A stretch of DNA of 64,000 bases from Bos javanicus. Its lineage: Eukaryota > Chordata > Mammalia > Artiodactyla > Bovidae. The notes beneath the pieces were generated by a model, which searched no databases, was not told the DNA's origin, and saw only the letters and a list, made by a program, of their open reading frames with translations. This document shows, one piece after another, positions 45,420-57,819 of the stretch; position 1 is the stretch's first letter, and the number at the start of each line of letters is the position of its first letter. The stretch covers positions 30,359,925 through 30,423,924 of the forward strand of contig NC_083885.1 of NCBI RefSeq assembly GCF_032452875.1, written 5' to 3'. The translations under genes and the position numbers were made by a program.

Positions 45420-45560
45420 AATTTAATCTTTCAAAGCTAAAAAGCTATAAAATCGGAATATCCATACAAAGTGTTACTGATAATATTTAATGTGCTCATG
45501 TTATGAAAGCACATTGCCTAACACGTAGTAAATGCTCACTAAATTCAAAAACTATTATTC
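45420..45560 (+). mobile_element. MIR SINE relic
   Basis: Ends with tgcctaacacgtagtaaatg followed by ctcactaaattc, the degenerate MIR 3' end; upstream text is compatible. Confidence 0.55.
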
Positions 45561-45571
45561 GTGGTGAGAAT

Positions 45572-45634
45572 ACTATTATTTTTACAGTAGAGTACTATTT
45601 TTACAGTACAGTGCTATTATTTTTACAGTATAGT
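45572..45634 (+). repeat. Three-unit minisatellite (19-22 bp units)
   Basis: Units at 45572-45593, 45594-45612 and 45613-45634 all share ctatt...tttttacagta and differ by a TAT deletion and single bases. Confidence 0.85.
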
Positions 45635-46554
45635 ACTAAAAGCAATCTATTGAAAGTCTTGAGAAAAAAGATGCTATGCCTATATTCAGTTTCAAAAATA
45701 TGGAGGAAGAGTTATTAATCTGAATATCAATTTGCCCTATAATATTCAATCTGACTATACCTTTATCTCTGAATCTTCCATTTTTTTCTTCCAAATTCCC
45801 TTTACTATCATTTCAGACAAGTAGACAATGACTCAGTTTTAATCTGGAAATCACATTTTTCCTTTAGAGATGTGTGATTCATTATGCAATTCAAAGAACC
45901 AGATAACTTGGATAAAGTCTTTTATACTATTTTTATTTTTTTAACAGCAGACTCACCATTATACCTAAACAAAATGGTTAAGTCTTTTTTGGCTTGCTAA
46001 AACCATAATTAGGCAAATTTTCAAGGAATATTGTTTCTAACAAAACCTTATCCCCTACCCCCTGCAAAACTCATGCATATTCAAAGGATTATGTTTCAGA
46101 AAGTGTCCGAGCTTAATACCACCTCATCTACTTTCTGTGTGTGCAACATTCTAGAAGTCCAGTGTTGGCTGGGTTCATTAACATTTTCATTTTTTCCTCT
46201 CTAAAATTCACCAGTTGGTAAATTAGAAAAAAATTGAAGACAATACACTGAAGACACTACAAAAGGTCCACACTCTCAACTCTTTCATCTAATAGGCTTT
46301 TAGGAAGGTTGGCTAATTGTATTTTCTCTATTTAAGTGTCCAAGCATGTTGGAGTTTAGTTAAGTGATTCTGATTTTATTACAAGCACAATAGGAGGAGC
46401 ACTCCAGGGTGGTTGGCTACATGGGTTGGACTGCCTGCTTAATTACTTTGATGGCAGCACATTCTCTAAAGCAACAACAGTCTAGGTCATGCTAGTCTTC
46501 TGTTAGAAGACTTCAGCAAATGGCATGTTTTTTTATGCTCTGTGAAATTGTTAA

Positions 46555-46670
46555 CTATTGGTGCAGCTGGGTCTGAGACTGTGTGTGGTATGGTTATAGG
46601 CATACGGTTTGAAATTTGGCTCAGCCACTTATACGCTGCACAAGGCACTAAAATTCTCTGATTCGCTCTG
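46555..46670 (+). mobile_element. MIR SINE relic
   Basis: Contains tttgaaatttggctcagcca followed by cttatacgctg, matching the MIR 'gaatcccggctctgccactta' block. Confidence 0.55.
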
Positions 46671-47072
46671 TTTTTTTATTCTGGCAAATATGACCACATT
46701 GACCAATTTACAAGTAAATTAGAACCCACTGAATACCAGCTAACTACAAAAGGACAATTATAATCGGCCAGGCAATGGAACTCCTCTGTTTTGATATTAT
46801 CACATGACAAAATTGATTCTAAAAATGACATGTTTTCAACAGCCTTATGGCTTATCTTCTCCATCAGCACTGCATTTTTTTAAATGCATCTTTCTGGTCT
46901 GGAAGCAATTTAGGGGTAGGAACTGTGTTTTGATTCTGTTTGTGTTCCTCCAGGTTGTACAATGAATACTTAATTGTTTACACTAGAATATAAGACAATC
47001 TGATGATTTTCTAACTATGGTAGGTTTTAAAGCTTATTCCTCTTTTAGTTCAGATTGAGTCATGGTGAGTAA

Positions 47073-47109
47073 GTGTGTGCCTGTGTGTGTGTATGTGTGT
47101 GTGTGTGAG
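47073..47109 (+). repeat. Interrupted (GT)n
   Basis: GT runs interrupted by CC and A. Confidence 0.9.
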
Positions 47110-47369
47110 TGCATGTGGTGTCTATGGTGTGGTGGCAAGGAAGAAAATGGGACATTTACAGTAGTGATATCTCTATAATCCCTTATTAATTGTGTTAAAA
47201 AGCTCATTCAGTTTATTTCAGGTCCAAAACATATAATTAGCACTGTTTCTGTGTCCAGCATCTTTTCCTTCTTGCAGGAAGTGCCAAGTCCTTGATAAGA
47301 CACAGTAAATAATTAGTCAAGACTTAACTTGGAATCAGAGTATCTTAGTAACAGAATGAGTAGAAATAA

Positions 47370-47500
47370 TCTTGTTACCCTCTTCTCAGTCTATAGATAT
47401 GGACACATGGCTCAGAGATGTTAAGATACTACTAAACCCACAGGACTGTTGATGGCATAATTAATCAACTCTAGGATTCAGGTCTACAGATCTGGCATCC
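47370..47500 (-). mobile_element. MIR SINE relic
   Basis: Antisense MIR order: tatagatatggacacatggc, tcagagatgttaagatacta, then ctctaggattcaggtctaca. Confidence 0.65.
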
Positions 47501-48129
47501 TAGTCCTTTCCTGCAATATCATCATGATTCTAGAAACACAGATAATGTCTTTTGTGTGGTATATCTACTTCAAAGAGCACAGTAATTACAAACATAGCTT
47601 CTGAGTAACAGGCTGTGGATTATGGAATCCCATTATTTCCAAAATGATTCTTTGATCTCTAGAGTTACGTCTTAGACCCCAGTTTCTGTTTAGTGTATCT
47701 GCTTCTGAATTGATATGTAGGCAACAAGCCCCTCAGACACAAAAGTCAGCTGCAATTCTCAGCTGGATGCCCTGCTTCTTACTCAGGCTGCAGGTGGTGA
47801 AGGTTCTCACCTGGAGCACACTCAGGTGAACATCTGCCATGGCATGTCAGAACTAAGGGGGACACATCTCCTGCTGTTCTCATCTCAACATGATAGCATG
47901 AGATGAAGCAGCCTATTTTACATCTAAATGAGGTGGATACTTACAATCTTGAGCCACCAGAGTATTACTTTGTTTTTTCCTTTTTCCATTTTACCTGATG
48001 AGATTTTATAAATATAGTTAGTCTTCATTAGTGGGTTGGTGGTGGTATCTTATATTAACCATACAGCATAGTGTACTTTTAGTGAGGCTTTCACTCAGAG
48101 AAAAATACCATGGGTTCAAGTTCTAGTAG

Positions 48130-48335
48130 GTTGTTGTTGTTGTTTAGTTGTGACTGACTCTTTTGTGACCCCATGGGCTGCAGCCCACTAGGCTCCTCTG
48201 TCCATGGGATTTTCCAAGTAAGAACACTGGAGTGGGTTGCAATTCTCTTCTCCAGGGGACCTTCCAGACCCAGAGATCGAACCAGCGTCTACTGCACTGG
48301 CAGGCAGATTCTTTACCACTGAGCCACCAAAGAAT
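48130..48335 (-). mobile_element. Bov-tA SINE
   Basis: Begins with a TTG-repeat tail (antisense CAA), runs through tgaccccatgggctgcagcc and ends at the head gagccaccaaagaattgca. Confidence 0.92.
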
Positions 48336-48516
48336 TGCATGCTGGAAACAGAGGCAACTTGTTAAAATTGATTTCCTTACTAACAGAAGAAGACTCAAGT
48401 TTCTACCAGTCTCAAAGAGTTATTTTGTGCAACTGATGAGATCTCCTCATTCATTCACTTAATAGTTACTTGCTGAGAATGTCTGTCAGGAAATTCACTA
48501 GGTTGAGGTAAAAATA

Positions 48517-48592
48517 CTGGGTTGGCCAAAAATGTTGTTCAGGTTTTTTATATGATGTTCTGGAAAAACCTCAATGAACTTTTTGACCAACC
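48517..48592. mobile_element. Mariner-type MITE
   Basis: A near-palindromic element. tgggttggccaaaaatgttg at the left pairs with caatgaactttttgaccaac at the right, and about 80% of arm positions agree over some 30 bp. TA dinucleotides flank it at 48515-48516 and 48593-48594, as expected for mariner target sites. It has no transposase. Confidence 0.88.
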
Positions 48593-48605
48593 TAAATTTA
48601 TTTTC

Positions 48606-49168
48606 TTGGGCTCCAAAATCACTGCAGCCATGAAATTAAAAGGCATTTGTTCCTTGGAAGAAAAGCTATGACCAACCTAGACAGCATATTAAAAAACAGA
48701 GACATTATTTGCTGAAAAAGGTCCATCTACTCAAAGCTATGATTTCCAGTAGTCATATACGGATGTGAGAGTTGGACTATCAAGAAAGCTGAGTGCCAAA
48801 GAACTGTGGTGTTGGAGAAGATTCTTGAGAGTCCCTTGGATTGCAAGGAGGTCCAACCAGTCAGTCCTAAAGGAAATCAGTCCTGAATATTCATTGGAAG
48901 GACTGATGCTGAAGCTGAAGCTCTAATACTTTGGCTACCTGATCCAAAGAACTGACTCACTGGCAAACACCCTGATTCTGGGAAAGACTGAAGTCAAAAG
49001 GAGAAGAGGATGACAGAGGATGAGATGGTTGGATGGCATCACCGACTTGATGGACATGAGTTTGAGCAAGCTCTGGGAGTTGGTGATGGACAGGGAAGCC
49101 TCTCATGCTTCAGTCCATGGCGTTGCAGAGTCAAATATGACTGAGCGACTGAACTGAACTGAGCTGAA
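48606..49168 (+). mobile_element. BovB 3' part (560 bp)
   Basis: Starts at tgggctccaaaatcactgca, 13 bp after the MITE, and ends in ACTGA repeats. All frames are broken, with several small losses relative to the full-length copy. Confidence 0.93.
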
Positions 49169-49307
49169 TAATAACTAATACCTCTGTAGTACTGTGTACT
49201 GCTTTTGCCCAAAAGATGATATATTTAAAAAAATAATAAGTTGGTCCTGGCCAAATCAAGAATATACAGGCATTTGGATGTTTTCTTTCCAGATAAGCAA
49301 ATGCCCT

Positions 49308-49590
49308 GCTGCTGCTGCTGCTGCTAAGTCACTTCAGTCGTGTCCGACTCTGTGCGACCCATAGATGGCAGCCCACCAGGCTTCCCGCCCCTGGGATTCT
49401 CCAGGCAAGAACACTGGAGTGGGTTGCCATTTCCTTCTCCAATGCATGAAAGTGAAAAGTCAAAGTGAAGTCGCTCAGTCGTGTCCGACTCTAGCGACCC
49501 CATGGACTGCAGCCCACCAGGCTCCTCCGTCCATGGGATTTTCCAGGCAAGAGTACTGGAGTGGGATGCCATCGCCATTGCCTTACAAAT
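49308..49590 (-). mobile_element. Bov-A2 dimeric SINE
   Basis: The (CTG)n antisense tail is at 49308-49325, followed by both monomers joined by gaaagtgaaaagtcaaagtg. I found no clean target-site duplication. Confidence 0.94.
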
Positions 49591-52231
49591 ACAATTACTA
49601 ATCAAAATTATTGCCCTAAAGCAACTGAATGTCTTGGCATGACTTTTGCATGAAAGTTGTTTTAGTGCTGTTAACTCTTTCATCTCCTTTAGTTCCTGCA
49701 TTTCATCAGCTTCCCAGTTCTGGAGACGAATGATGGCAAGAAAAGTTTCTCATGTGGAAGAAAAGAAAGAAATAAAAAGAAAAAAAGGAGAGAAGAAGGG
49801 AGGGATGGAATTGGGAAGGAAGGAGGAAGAAGGGAAGAAAGAAAAGATCAAGCATCAACTTTTAATATTTGCAGACTTACCAACATCAAGGCTGGGAAAC
49901 TGTTTACATCTTAGAATGTCAAAGAATTTCAGTTAGTTAATTATGCTGCAGGTGGGCAGATGTATCCAGGAGCAGATATTTGCAGATGCAAATTGTGAAT
50001 TTTGCATGGGTAAAGGTAAATAGCTAAAATGATTATTAAAGCACAGTGGAAAATAAAATGATATATAAAATGCAAATGTGCAGTGACAAACACACGGAGG
50101 CATTTTCTTGTGAACTATGACTTCCAGTAGTGGAATGTTTCTGTACTTCCTTCATTGCTCTGTTATTTTCCATAATGAGACAGAGTTTCAGAGTGTAGCC
50201 TCTATGCCCTGCAGATGACATTCACTTACCCAGGTCTCAAGCTTAACATTTTATAAATTACCACTTCAAAGCAAGAGTCACCATCTATATGCAATGGGAC
50301 AGAGGTGAGTGTCATGTGACATCAACCCTATCATTTTCTTATTGTCCCATTTCAGATTTTATTAACAAGTCTGATTTTCTTTGCAGGGTCAAGGGCTTTA
50401 TTCAATCAGAAAAGCAAAGTCATCCAAAAATAATGTTTTACTATTTCTTTTATCTGCTCAAGAATTTTCTTTGACTGTCTAGAACCTAGTACGTTAATTC
50501 TGAATGCAACTTCATTGCATCCAATACTCATACCAGCTTGTCACCCACTGCATTTCAACCTTGCGCACTATTTTAATCATGTCTTCACACATTTCTGTAC
50601 AAAAGATCATCCTGTCCCCATGCTTCCCTGTTGCACTCTCCATCTCCTATCCTCAAGTGTCTTTCAATCAATGTCATTCATTCATTCATTCATCCATTTA
50701 TTCATTCATTAAAACCTTATAATTTCATTCATACTTTTTCCCAAGCTATACATGAATCATGGAAATAAATAAAATATTAATCATGGAAAAAATAAATATA
50801 GAAAGAAGAATAAATAAATAAAGTAAAATCATGGGAATAAATTATGACTCATTCTCAAGTTCACTGGGAGGCAGGCCTCTACTTCAATAAAAAAACATCA
50901 ACACTGGTTTTTAGAGTTTGAATAGGAATATGCCTAATAAGTAACTGAGAGTGTAAATTTTAGTAGACAGAGGGACAAAATAGGTTTTATGACTCTTAAA
51001 AAACATGGCAATTTCAGAGAACTCTAAATGCTCATTGTGACACCAGCACAGGGTGCAAAGGAGGGCAGAGATAGGGATGAAGAGGTGGTCAGGGCCCAGA
51101 TCACAGTATCTTTACTAGGGAAAATGCTTCATGTTTTAGGGTCCATTTGAATATATGAAACTGTCAGCCTAATCCTAACTTCTATGCACAAATTATGTAA
51201 ACGGTATATTAAAATATGATATTGTGATCAAACTGTAGTTCTATTTTGTTTTGTTTGTGGGCAATGTGTTTTATTTCCTCAGCTATTTGCAGTTGATGCC
51301 ATACTATCTGATTGTAATAAATCAGGGTTTGATTAGATCAATGAACTAAACAAGGGAAATGCCTATCACCTTACAATTCTACAAATAGAGGTACAGGATG
51401 ATCTCTTCCTTCATTCTGCTGAGTGGAAATATTTCAGTTTTAAAAACCTCCAATACCAAATCCAGTAATTAAAAGGCTGGATTTGAATTTGGAATAGACA
51501 CAGACACAACCCCACAGGTTGAAGGGGATTCAAGGCTAGACCTGTTCAAGTTGTTGACTGTAAATGATTGATTTGTGAGGAGTGAACATCAGAGTGAAAT
51601 TAGAAACTATAGGCTCCAAAGGAAAAAATATCTATCAGGAGAAGCTCTCATTGTGTTTTAAAATGCAATTTGGAATGATGCATTCCTGAAGGCATAATGT
51701 GGGTATGCAGAGAGGAGTCTGGGTCTCTTTAAGAGCAGTTAGAACTCAAACATCATACAAGGCTCTTCGTGATTGTCCTTACTCCGTGCTACAGGCGCAA
51801 TAAATGTCCTTCCACACAGCCAATCTGTTACTCTCAGTTGTCTTGAATTCCATTCAAAACCAATTTTCTGAAGAGACATACTGCCAGAATGCAAGCTGTC
51901 GAGGTACACAATTCCATGCATTCTTGAAACTGCCCATTTCTAGACCAAAAGCATTTCTATTCTCTACATGATGAAACGTTAACAGATTTGCCACTCTTCT
52001 CAAATATATTCTTCTTAAGGATGGAAAAAGTGCCTTATCTTTTAAGTCAAATGTTTCCATGGCAAAAGTAAAAAGAGCAGTGATGTTTATCCTTCACAAC
52101 TTATTGCAAATAAAATAGGAAGAAATTTAAAACTTTTTCAGATCAGTAATTGGAAGACCTACACTTGAATTCACAACTCTCATGACAGAGTTGACACATA
52201 ACTAAGGTATTACGAGATTGACCATTAGTTT
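49591..52231. other. No gene seen; repeat-poor stretch
   Basis: Contains a purine-rich tract at 49757-49850 (AAAG/GGAA units), (CATT)n at 50674-50710 and an AAAT-rich patch at about 50760-50830. No credible coding frame. Confidence 0.5.
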
Positions 52232-52246
52232 TCAGGCTAGAATATT

Positions 52247-52417
52247 TTTTTTAAATATTTATTTTTATGCATTCATTTATTTGGCTGTACCAGGTCTTAG
52301 TTGCAGCCTACAAACTCTTAGCTGCTGGATGTGGGATCTAGTTCCCCAACCAGGGATCACCATGACCCCTGGAATTGGGAGCAAGGAGTCTTAGCCCTGG
52401 ACCACCAGGGAAGTCCC
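52247..52417 (-). mobile_element. CHR-type SINE
   Basis: Antisense copy from tttatttggctgtaccaggt to the head accaccagggaagtcc. A perfect 15-bp target-site duplication tcaggctagaatatt lies at 52232-52246 and 52418-52432. Confidence 0.94.
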
Positions 52418-52744
52418 TCAGGCTAGAATATTAAAGTCTGTAAAGTAGAATAACGTGCTTGAGGTCATGTTACTTATATATTAGTTATTGTGTGAACTCC
52501 TTCTTAGTTTTGTCATTTTGTCTAGTTATTTGCATGTATGTATATGTCTGTCTATCACATATAAATATATCCTTTTACCAATTCATACAAATTTCTAGAA
52601 AAGTAATCTCTTGAAACAATCTAATTTTTTAAAGACTAAAACATTCTCTAGTAGCTGTGCAATTTCCATTGAAATAGGCCATAGTTTGACCCCAAATTAT
52701 AGGATGACTTAGTAAGCCAGTTGGTATGGTTATAGGGATTATCT

Positions 52745-52905
52745 CAATCTTTGCTCTGAATAACTCTGTCAAGCAGGAAGTATGTATTAACTTCATTTTT
52801 TTTTCTGATAAGGAAACTGTAAATTAGAGAGTTTAAATCATTTTTTCCAAGCTATATGTCTGGTAAATGGTAAAGACATTTTAAACCCCCTGACTTGTGT
52901 TCCTA
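52745..52905 (-). mobile_element. MIR SINE relic
   Basis: Antisense order with ttctgataaggaaactgtaa, attagagagtttaaatcatt and 'ccaagctatatgtctggtaa'. Confidence 0.65.
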
Positions 52906-52999
52906 CCCACAAAATTAGTTAGAAATCAGTGAAAGTAACAGAACGTAAAAAGTGTTCTAATAGAGGAAGTAGTGGGATTCTATAGAACAACAATAGGTC

Positions 53000-53461
53000 C
53001 AGCATGGGCTTCAGGGAGGCTTACTGAAGTAAAGGATGCCTAGGAAGTCAAGGGAAGGTGCACTGCAAATGGGAGAGTAAGTCCTCCTTGTGGGGTCTTT
53101 AAGAAACACTCCAACAAGACCACAGACATTACACTTAGAGGAGCAGAAGAAATTAAAGATTTATCACAATCTTCAGATCTTAGAAGAAGAAAGAGACATG
53201 GCATATCATGCAGAGAGCCATAATGGGTGAGCACTAAGGGAGTAGGACCAATCAAGCAAATGGGGAGCCGCGGGCAGGGGCCTTTATTGGAGACCAGGGC
53301 AGAGTACACAAGCCAAGGGCACAAGCAAATTCATTGGTGTGCTTGAATATCACGGAGAGGGCAAGAGGGGAACTTGCGTTAGGGACTAGCCTTATCAAAC
53401 TGGTGCACCTGGTCTCCTGGCCATGATGCTCACAGATTGTTTGTGGGGAGGTTGAGGCATC
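53000..53461 (-). mobile_element. Possible LTR relic
   Basis: Richer in GC and CpG than its surroundings. The minus strand has an AATAAA signal in ccaataaaggcccctgcccg (near 53284) with a plausible upstream promoter-length region beginning TGATGCCTC at 53461. No matching second copy and no retroviral coding part occur here, so the call rests on layout alone. Boundaries are uncertain. Confidence 0.35.
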
Positions 53462-53481
53462 AAAAAAAAAAAAAAAAAAAA
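53462..53481 (+). repeat. A20 homopolymer
   Basis: Twenty A residues directly after the possible LTR relic. Confidence 0.95.
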
Positions 53482-53659
53482 TTCTGACATTTGACTAAAT
53501 TTACAATACAGAAGGATTTTTGCAGCTGAGAGATTTGTACAAGGAAAGAGAGGTGCAAGAGAAAGAGTAAACTTTAGAAATTAAAAAGTGTTCCTTAGGG
53601 TAAGAGCACAACTCATGGATAATTCCAGGACGCATACCAAGAAATGAGATGAAAAGTAG

Positions 53660-53879
53660 TGTGTGCGTGCCCAGTCGCCTCAGTAGCATCTGACTCTTTG
53701 CGACTCTGTGACTGTAGCTCGTCAGGCTCCTCTTGTCCATGGGATTCTCCAGGTAAGAACTGGCGTGGGTTGCTGTGTCCTCTTCCAGGGGATCTTCCTG
53801 ACCCAGGAACTGAACCTGCATCTCTTGTGTCTCCTGCATTGCAGGTGGATTCTTTACCCACTGAGCCACCTGGGAAGCT
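53660..53879 (-). mobile_element. Bov-tA SINE
   Basis: Antisense copy from gtgtgcgtgcccagtcgcct to gagccacctgggaagct. Flanking gatgaaaagtag (53648-53659) and gatgaaaggtag (53880-53891) are a target-site duplication with one mismatch. Confidence 0.94.
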
Positions 53880-53891
53880 GATGAAAGGTAG

Positions 53892-56800
53892 GCAGGGACC
53901 AAATTATGAAGAAGTAAGGAACTGTGTTTTTTTCCCAAACTCTTGGAAGGTTGTATTAATAGAATAGCTTTAAACAGATACATTGTACTTGTCCATGTTT
54001 TGGAAGATCATTCTGACAACACTGTAGAAAGTGGGAAAAGGGGGTTAGGATAAATGAAGTCATTATAAAAAATCACCATCCAACAGGGCTTGTCTGCTCT
54101 GCTTGTGGGTGGGGGGAGGGTGCTGAACAACTGATGTCCAGATCGTCCTGTGGAGTTCCTGAGCCACACTGCATCCTGATATTCTGATAGCTGTGGCAAT
54201 CACATTGGCAAGATCTGTGGTGCCACAGTCCATTTATTTTGCATTTTTATACATTCCCAGGAGACTGGCTTAACACTAAGGAAATCTGACTCAATACAAA
54301 ACAGTCTGTCAAATTTATTTTTCACATGGGTTTACAAGAAATTGAGTTAGTAAGCAAGATGCCATGTATTGCAATTTAAATTTGAACAGATTTTTTAATG
54401 TGACTTATCCCTGCAATAGTATATATCAAATTTCAAATAACAAATAATATTATTTTGTTGGAATTTTTCTCCTTGGCAATGTGTGGTCTCTTTATTTTTC
54501 ATCACTATAATTAGTCTTTCATTTTAAACAGGGTGATAATTTATAGTATGATATTCAGTCAGAAGTTTTGTTGTTGTTGATAAGTCGAAGCTAATCATAA
54601 GGAAAAAAAAAAAAAGGGAAAAGAGTCTAATTTGCCAGAAGAGAACAGAATATAAAAATAACATTATCCATTCAGTTGGACTGAAATCTTGGCAGCTGCT
54701 CTTCAAAAATGTTGCTGACATGGTTTATATTATATTAAAATTCAGAATTACTGCATTTTCATCAGTTTCTCTGTCCGCAGCTGGCATATCATGTTGTCAG
54801 CATCTTGGGATTTACAAGTCCATGTACATGGTAAGAATGTTCCTTGAAATGGACATTTTCATAAGCATGTTTGCTAATTGATATGCTATGGTTTTTTAAA
54901 GTATAAACATGTGTTACAGCCGTCATAATGCTTTAAAGTGTAAGTACGATGCATGAGTTGGTTTTCTTATCTTGATTTTCATTGCTTAAAAACATAAGAG
55001 TTTTTCTAGGATGATTTTTCATATGTATTTTAATTTTAAAAGGCATTGATTATTTCAATGAGGAAAGTTGTTAAAAATATAAATTTAGAATGATGGATGC
55101 ATCCAAACAAATTAAATTATTTTAAAATAGACGTAGAGAATTTGTGATACTCAGAAAAAATGCTAATATAAAACACTTATCAACTTCAGTACTATAATAA
55201 TACACAACATGTCATTTTACTAGAAGTATTAGTGTCACATTAACTACATTAACTATTACTAATAACTCAGTGAATACAGTTTGGAGAATGTTGGAGTCTG
55301 GCAGATTGTATTTTTTTTCTTTCTGTAATTCAGAGTTCTTTGGAAACTAATCAATTCGAAGAACTCAACAATTTCAGAAGTCTTTTGATAATGTTAAAAT
55401 ATGTATGCTTACATGCGGATCCTGCAGATATTTATAAGCACTTATGTGATTATGATGATAAAACTAAATTAACATATTCATATCGACTTTAGAGGATCCT
55501 TTAAAAATTGGATTTGAGGCTAAATAAGGCTGAATGTTTTTGTAGACCGAAAATGCTTAAAGGAACTTTGTATCTGAAGATATAAGACAGCTGATGAAGT
55601 TTAGATTTGAAAACAGTAGTTTTGACTCTTCAGAATTTCCACTTAGAATGCCCATGTGGAAGACCTAGAAACACTGAAGAAATGCACACCATCTCCCATG
55701 CAAGGGCTGCCAGAGGAAGGAGGCAGAAGGCGCTCAACTATGATGCTCACAGGAGGCTAAGGGTTGTTTGTACTGTCATGTCAAAACTGGCTGCCTCTTA
55801 TCTTAAAATCACAGTCACACACGCACACTCACACACATATACACATTACTGACTCATTTTTTGGACAATTGCCTAAGGACATGATATAAAATTAGCCTCT
55901 TTATTTATTATTTAAACCAGCAACTGCCTAATCTCTCATTATGACTTCAGGAAGAACCCATTAATATTCCTACCACTGGTGAGCAAAGCTAGTAAGATGA
56001 ACTCAAAAAATCAGGTGAACCATTCCAATAATGCAAAGTCAATTTTTGCCATGTGCAAATGGATTTGTGGAATCAAGATGTTGATTGAGAGCTTTGCTAA
56101 AGCAAAGATTTTTTTTTTCTTTCAGTGAAACAGTTGTAATTGCATTTCAATAGCACTGATATCATTAACTTATAATTATTACTTTCTTTAGTTGTAAAAT
56201 ATGAATGTGAAAGTTTTAGGCTGGCATGCAATCTCAGGAGGGAAATTAGAACTCTTGGCAATCAATAATGGCGGGGCATTCTGAATTTCTCCCTGGTTTT
56301 CATTAGCTGGAAGGAGAGCACATTTAAAGGAATGCTAACAAGTATCGATGTTTAAATTTGATTTATCAATGCTATTTAAATGTATATCTGCACTGTGCCA
56401 AGTTTATTTTTCTGCGTTAATGATTATTCAGTGATATCTCCTGGGTTAAGACAACTTCTAAACAAGATAAAGCACCCTGTGAATTAATTTATTTCAGAGA
56501 AACAAGAAAACGTAATTTGTGTCTTCTTTTCATTAAATTATCCTTTAGTATATTGATTTAACTGAACCAAAAACTTATTTAGCTAAGGAAAACAAAACAT
56601 AGATACGCACTCTGTCACTTTGGTACGCCTTTTGTATTGAGGAATGAAGAATATAGGGGTGTGTGGGCATGCGTGTGTGTGTCTGCATGTTTGTGGTGTA
56701 ACAAGTGCTATTTTATAAGAGGAAAGCATTGTACACTTCCCTTCAGAAACAGACAAAAGAAGCACAATCAGTTAATGTTTGCTACCCGGCATTTTATATT

Positions 56801-57716
56801 TTTACTGTACTCTATATAAACAATAAAATTATTGTGATTATGTCATCAACTCAAATAATACAGACTGAGTAACCATTTGCAAGTCAAAGGTGTGCAGACA
56901 CCCAAAGAGACCACCTGTGTAACCAAATAATACCAATCTTTCCAAACCTTTACATCAAAGACTAAGTACAATATGAGGGAATTTTAAAATTTAGACTAAC
57001 CTTACATATATTGTAAGATGAACTGTTTCTCTTGTGTGGGTGCCTGTATTTAGAGATTTTATTAATCTATTCCTTTTATCTGTACCCAAAAGATGTAAAT
57101 TATTATTTACCCAGGAAATGTTTAGTCTTATGAACCTGAATAGGTGAATGGTTATTAAATTTTGTCTCTTAAGAACACTTAAATTCTGATGCTATCACAG
57201 AGACTGAGCCTGTATAAGCTATCATTACATGTTGAAAAACTAACCTCTGTAATTAACTTGCAATATTATACATAGGGCTCCAGTTACAGTAAAATCCAAT
57301 TTTCCATGGTATACACACCAGGCAGCTTTGCTGAATATTAGATTTTAATGAGATTTATGACCTTATTCATAATTTATTCTTTAAGTTGAGAAAGTTTTGG
57401 TTAAAGTTCAAAGCAGAATCTTGAAGCATGAAAATAAAATCTATCTCAAGCTTTTCTTGGAGACATTTTCAAATGAATTCTGAAACCAAAAAGGGCTTAG
57501 GGCTTATCCGTTTCTCAGAGCAACTTGTGGAAACCATTCTAACTTTAACAAGGGAGAATTCACTGTTGGCAATAAGGAAATTTTCCATGCTTGTCCTTGG
57601 TTTAAGGATGGTTGTTTTTCTACTTTTCCCTTCTCACTGGTTACTTAGCAGCTTTAATTCTTGGCAAAATTTAGTCCAGCAGTTCTGACATGTCAATGTG
57701 CTTAGAAATCACACCC
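53892..57716. other. No gene supported; longest repeat-free stretch
   Basis: About 3.8 kb with no transposable element that I recognise. It holds only an A run (54602-54615), a CA-rich patch (about 55812-55845) and a GT-rich patch (about 56656-56700). An exon-like interval is listed at 54781. Text around 56220-56560 is rich in TAAT/ATTA and could be conserved noncoding DNA. The modest open frames have no recognisable domain. Confidence 0.45.
54781..54830 (+). other. Exon-like interval (50 bp), unproven
   Basis: Immediately preceded by a pyrimidine-rich acceptor-like sequence ending ctctgtccgcag and followed by gtaagaatg, a strong donor form. All three frames are open across it, but 50 is not a multiple of three. 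The encoded peptide in any frame is too short to assign. It could be a noncoding-RNA exon or a chance pairing of signals. Confidence 0.25.
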
Positions 57717-57819
57717 TCTAGTTGCAGCATGTGGGATCTAGTTCCCTGACCAGGGATCGAACCTGGGCCCCTTGCATTGGGAGCACGGAGTTTTAGCCAC
57801 TGCACCACCAGGAAGTTTC
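57717..57819 (-). mobile_element. CHR-type SINE, head part only
   Basis: Antisense ctagttgcagcatgtgggat to caccaccaggaagtt. It retains an intact RNA polymerase III B box on the minus strand (ggttcgatccc, 57754-57764). The body is missing. Confidence 0.87.

Larger units (their letters stand above)
45635..48129. other. No gene seen; old MIR pieces and a GT repeat
   Basis: Includes weak MIR-like text at 46555-46670 and 47370-47500 (listed separately) and a GT-rich run at 47073-47109. The remainder is unassigned. Confidence 0.45.
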
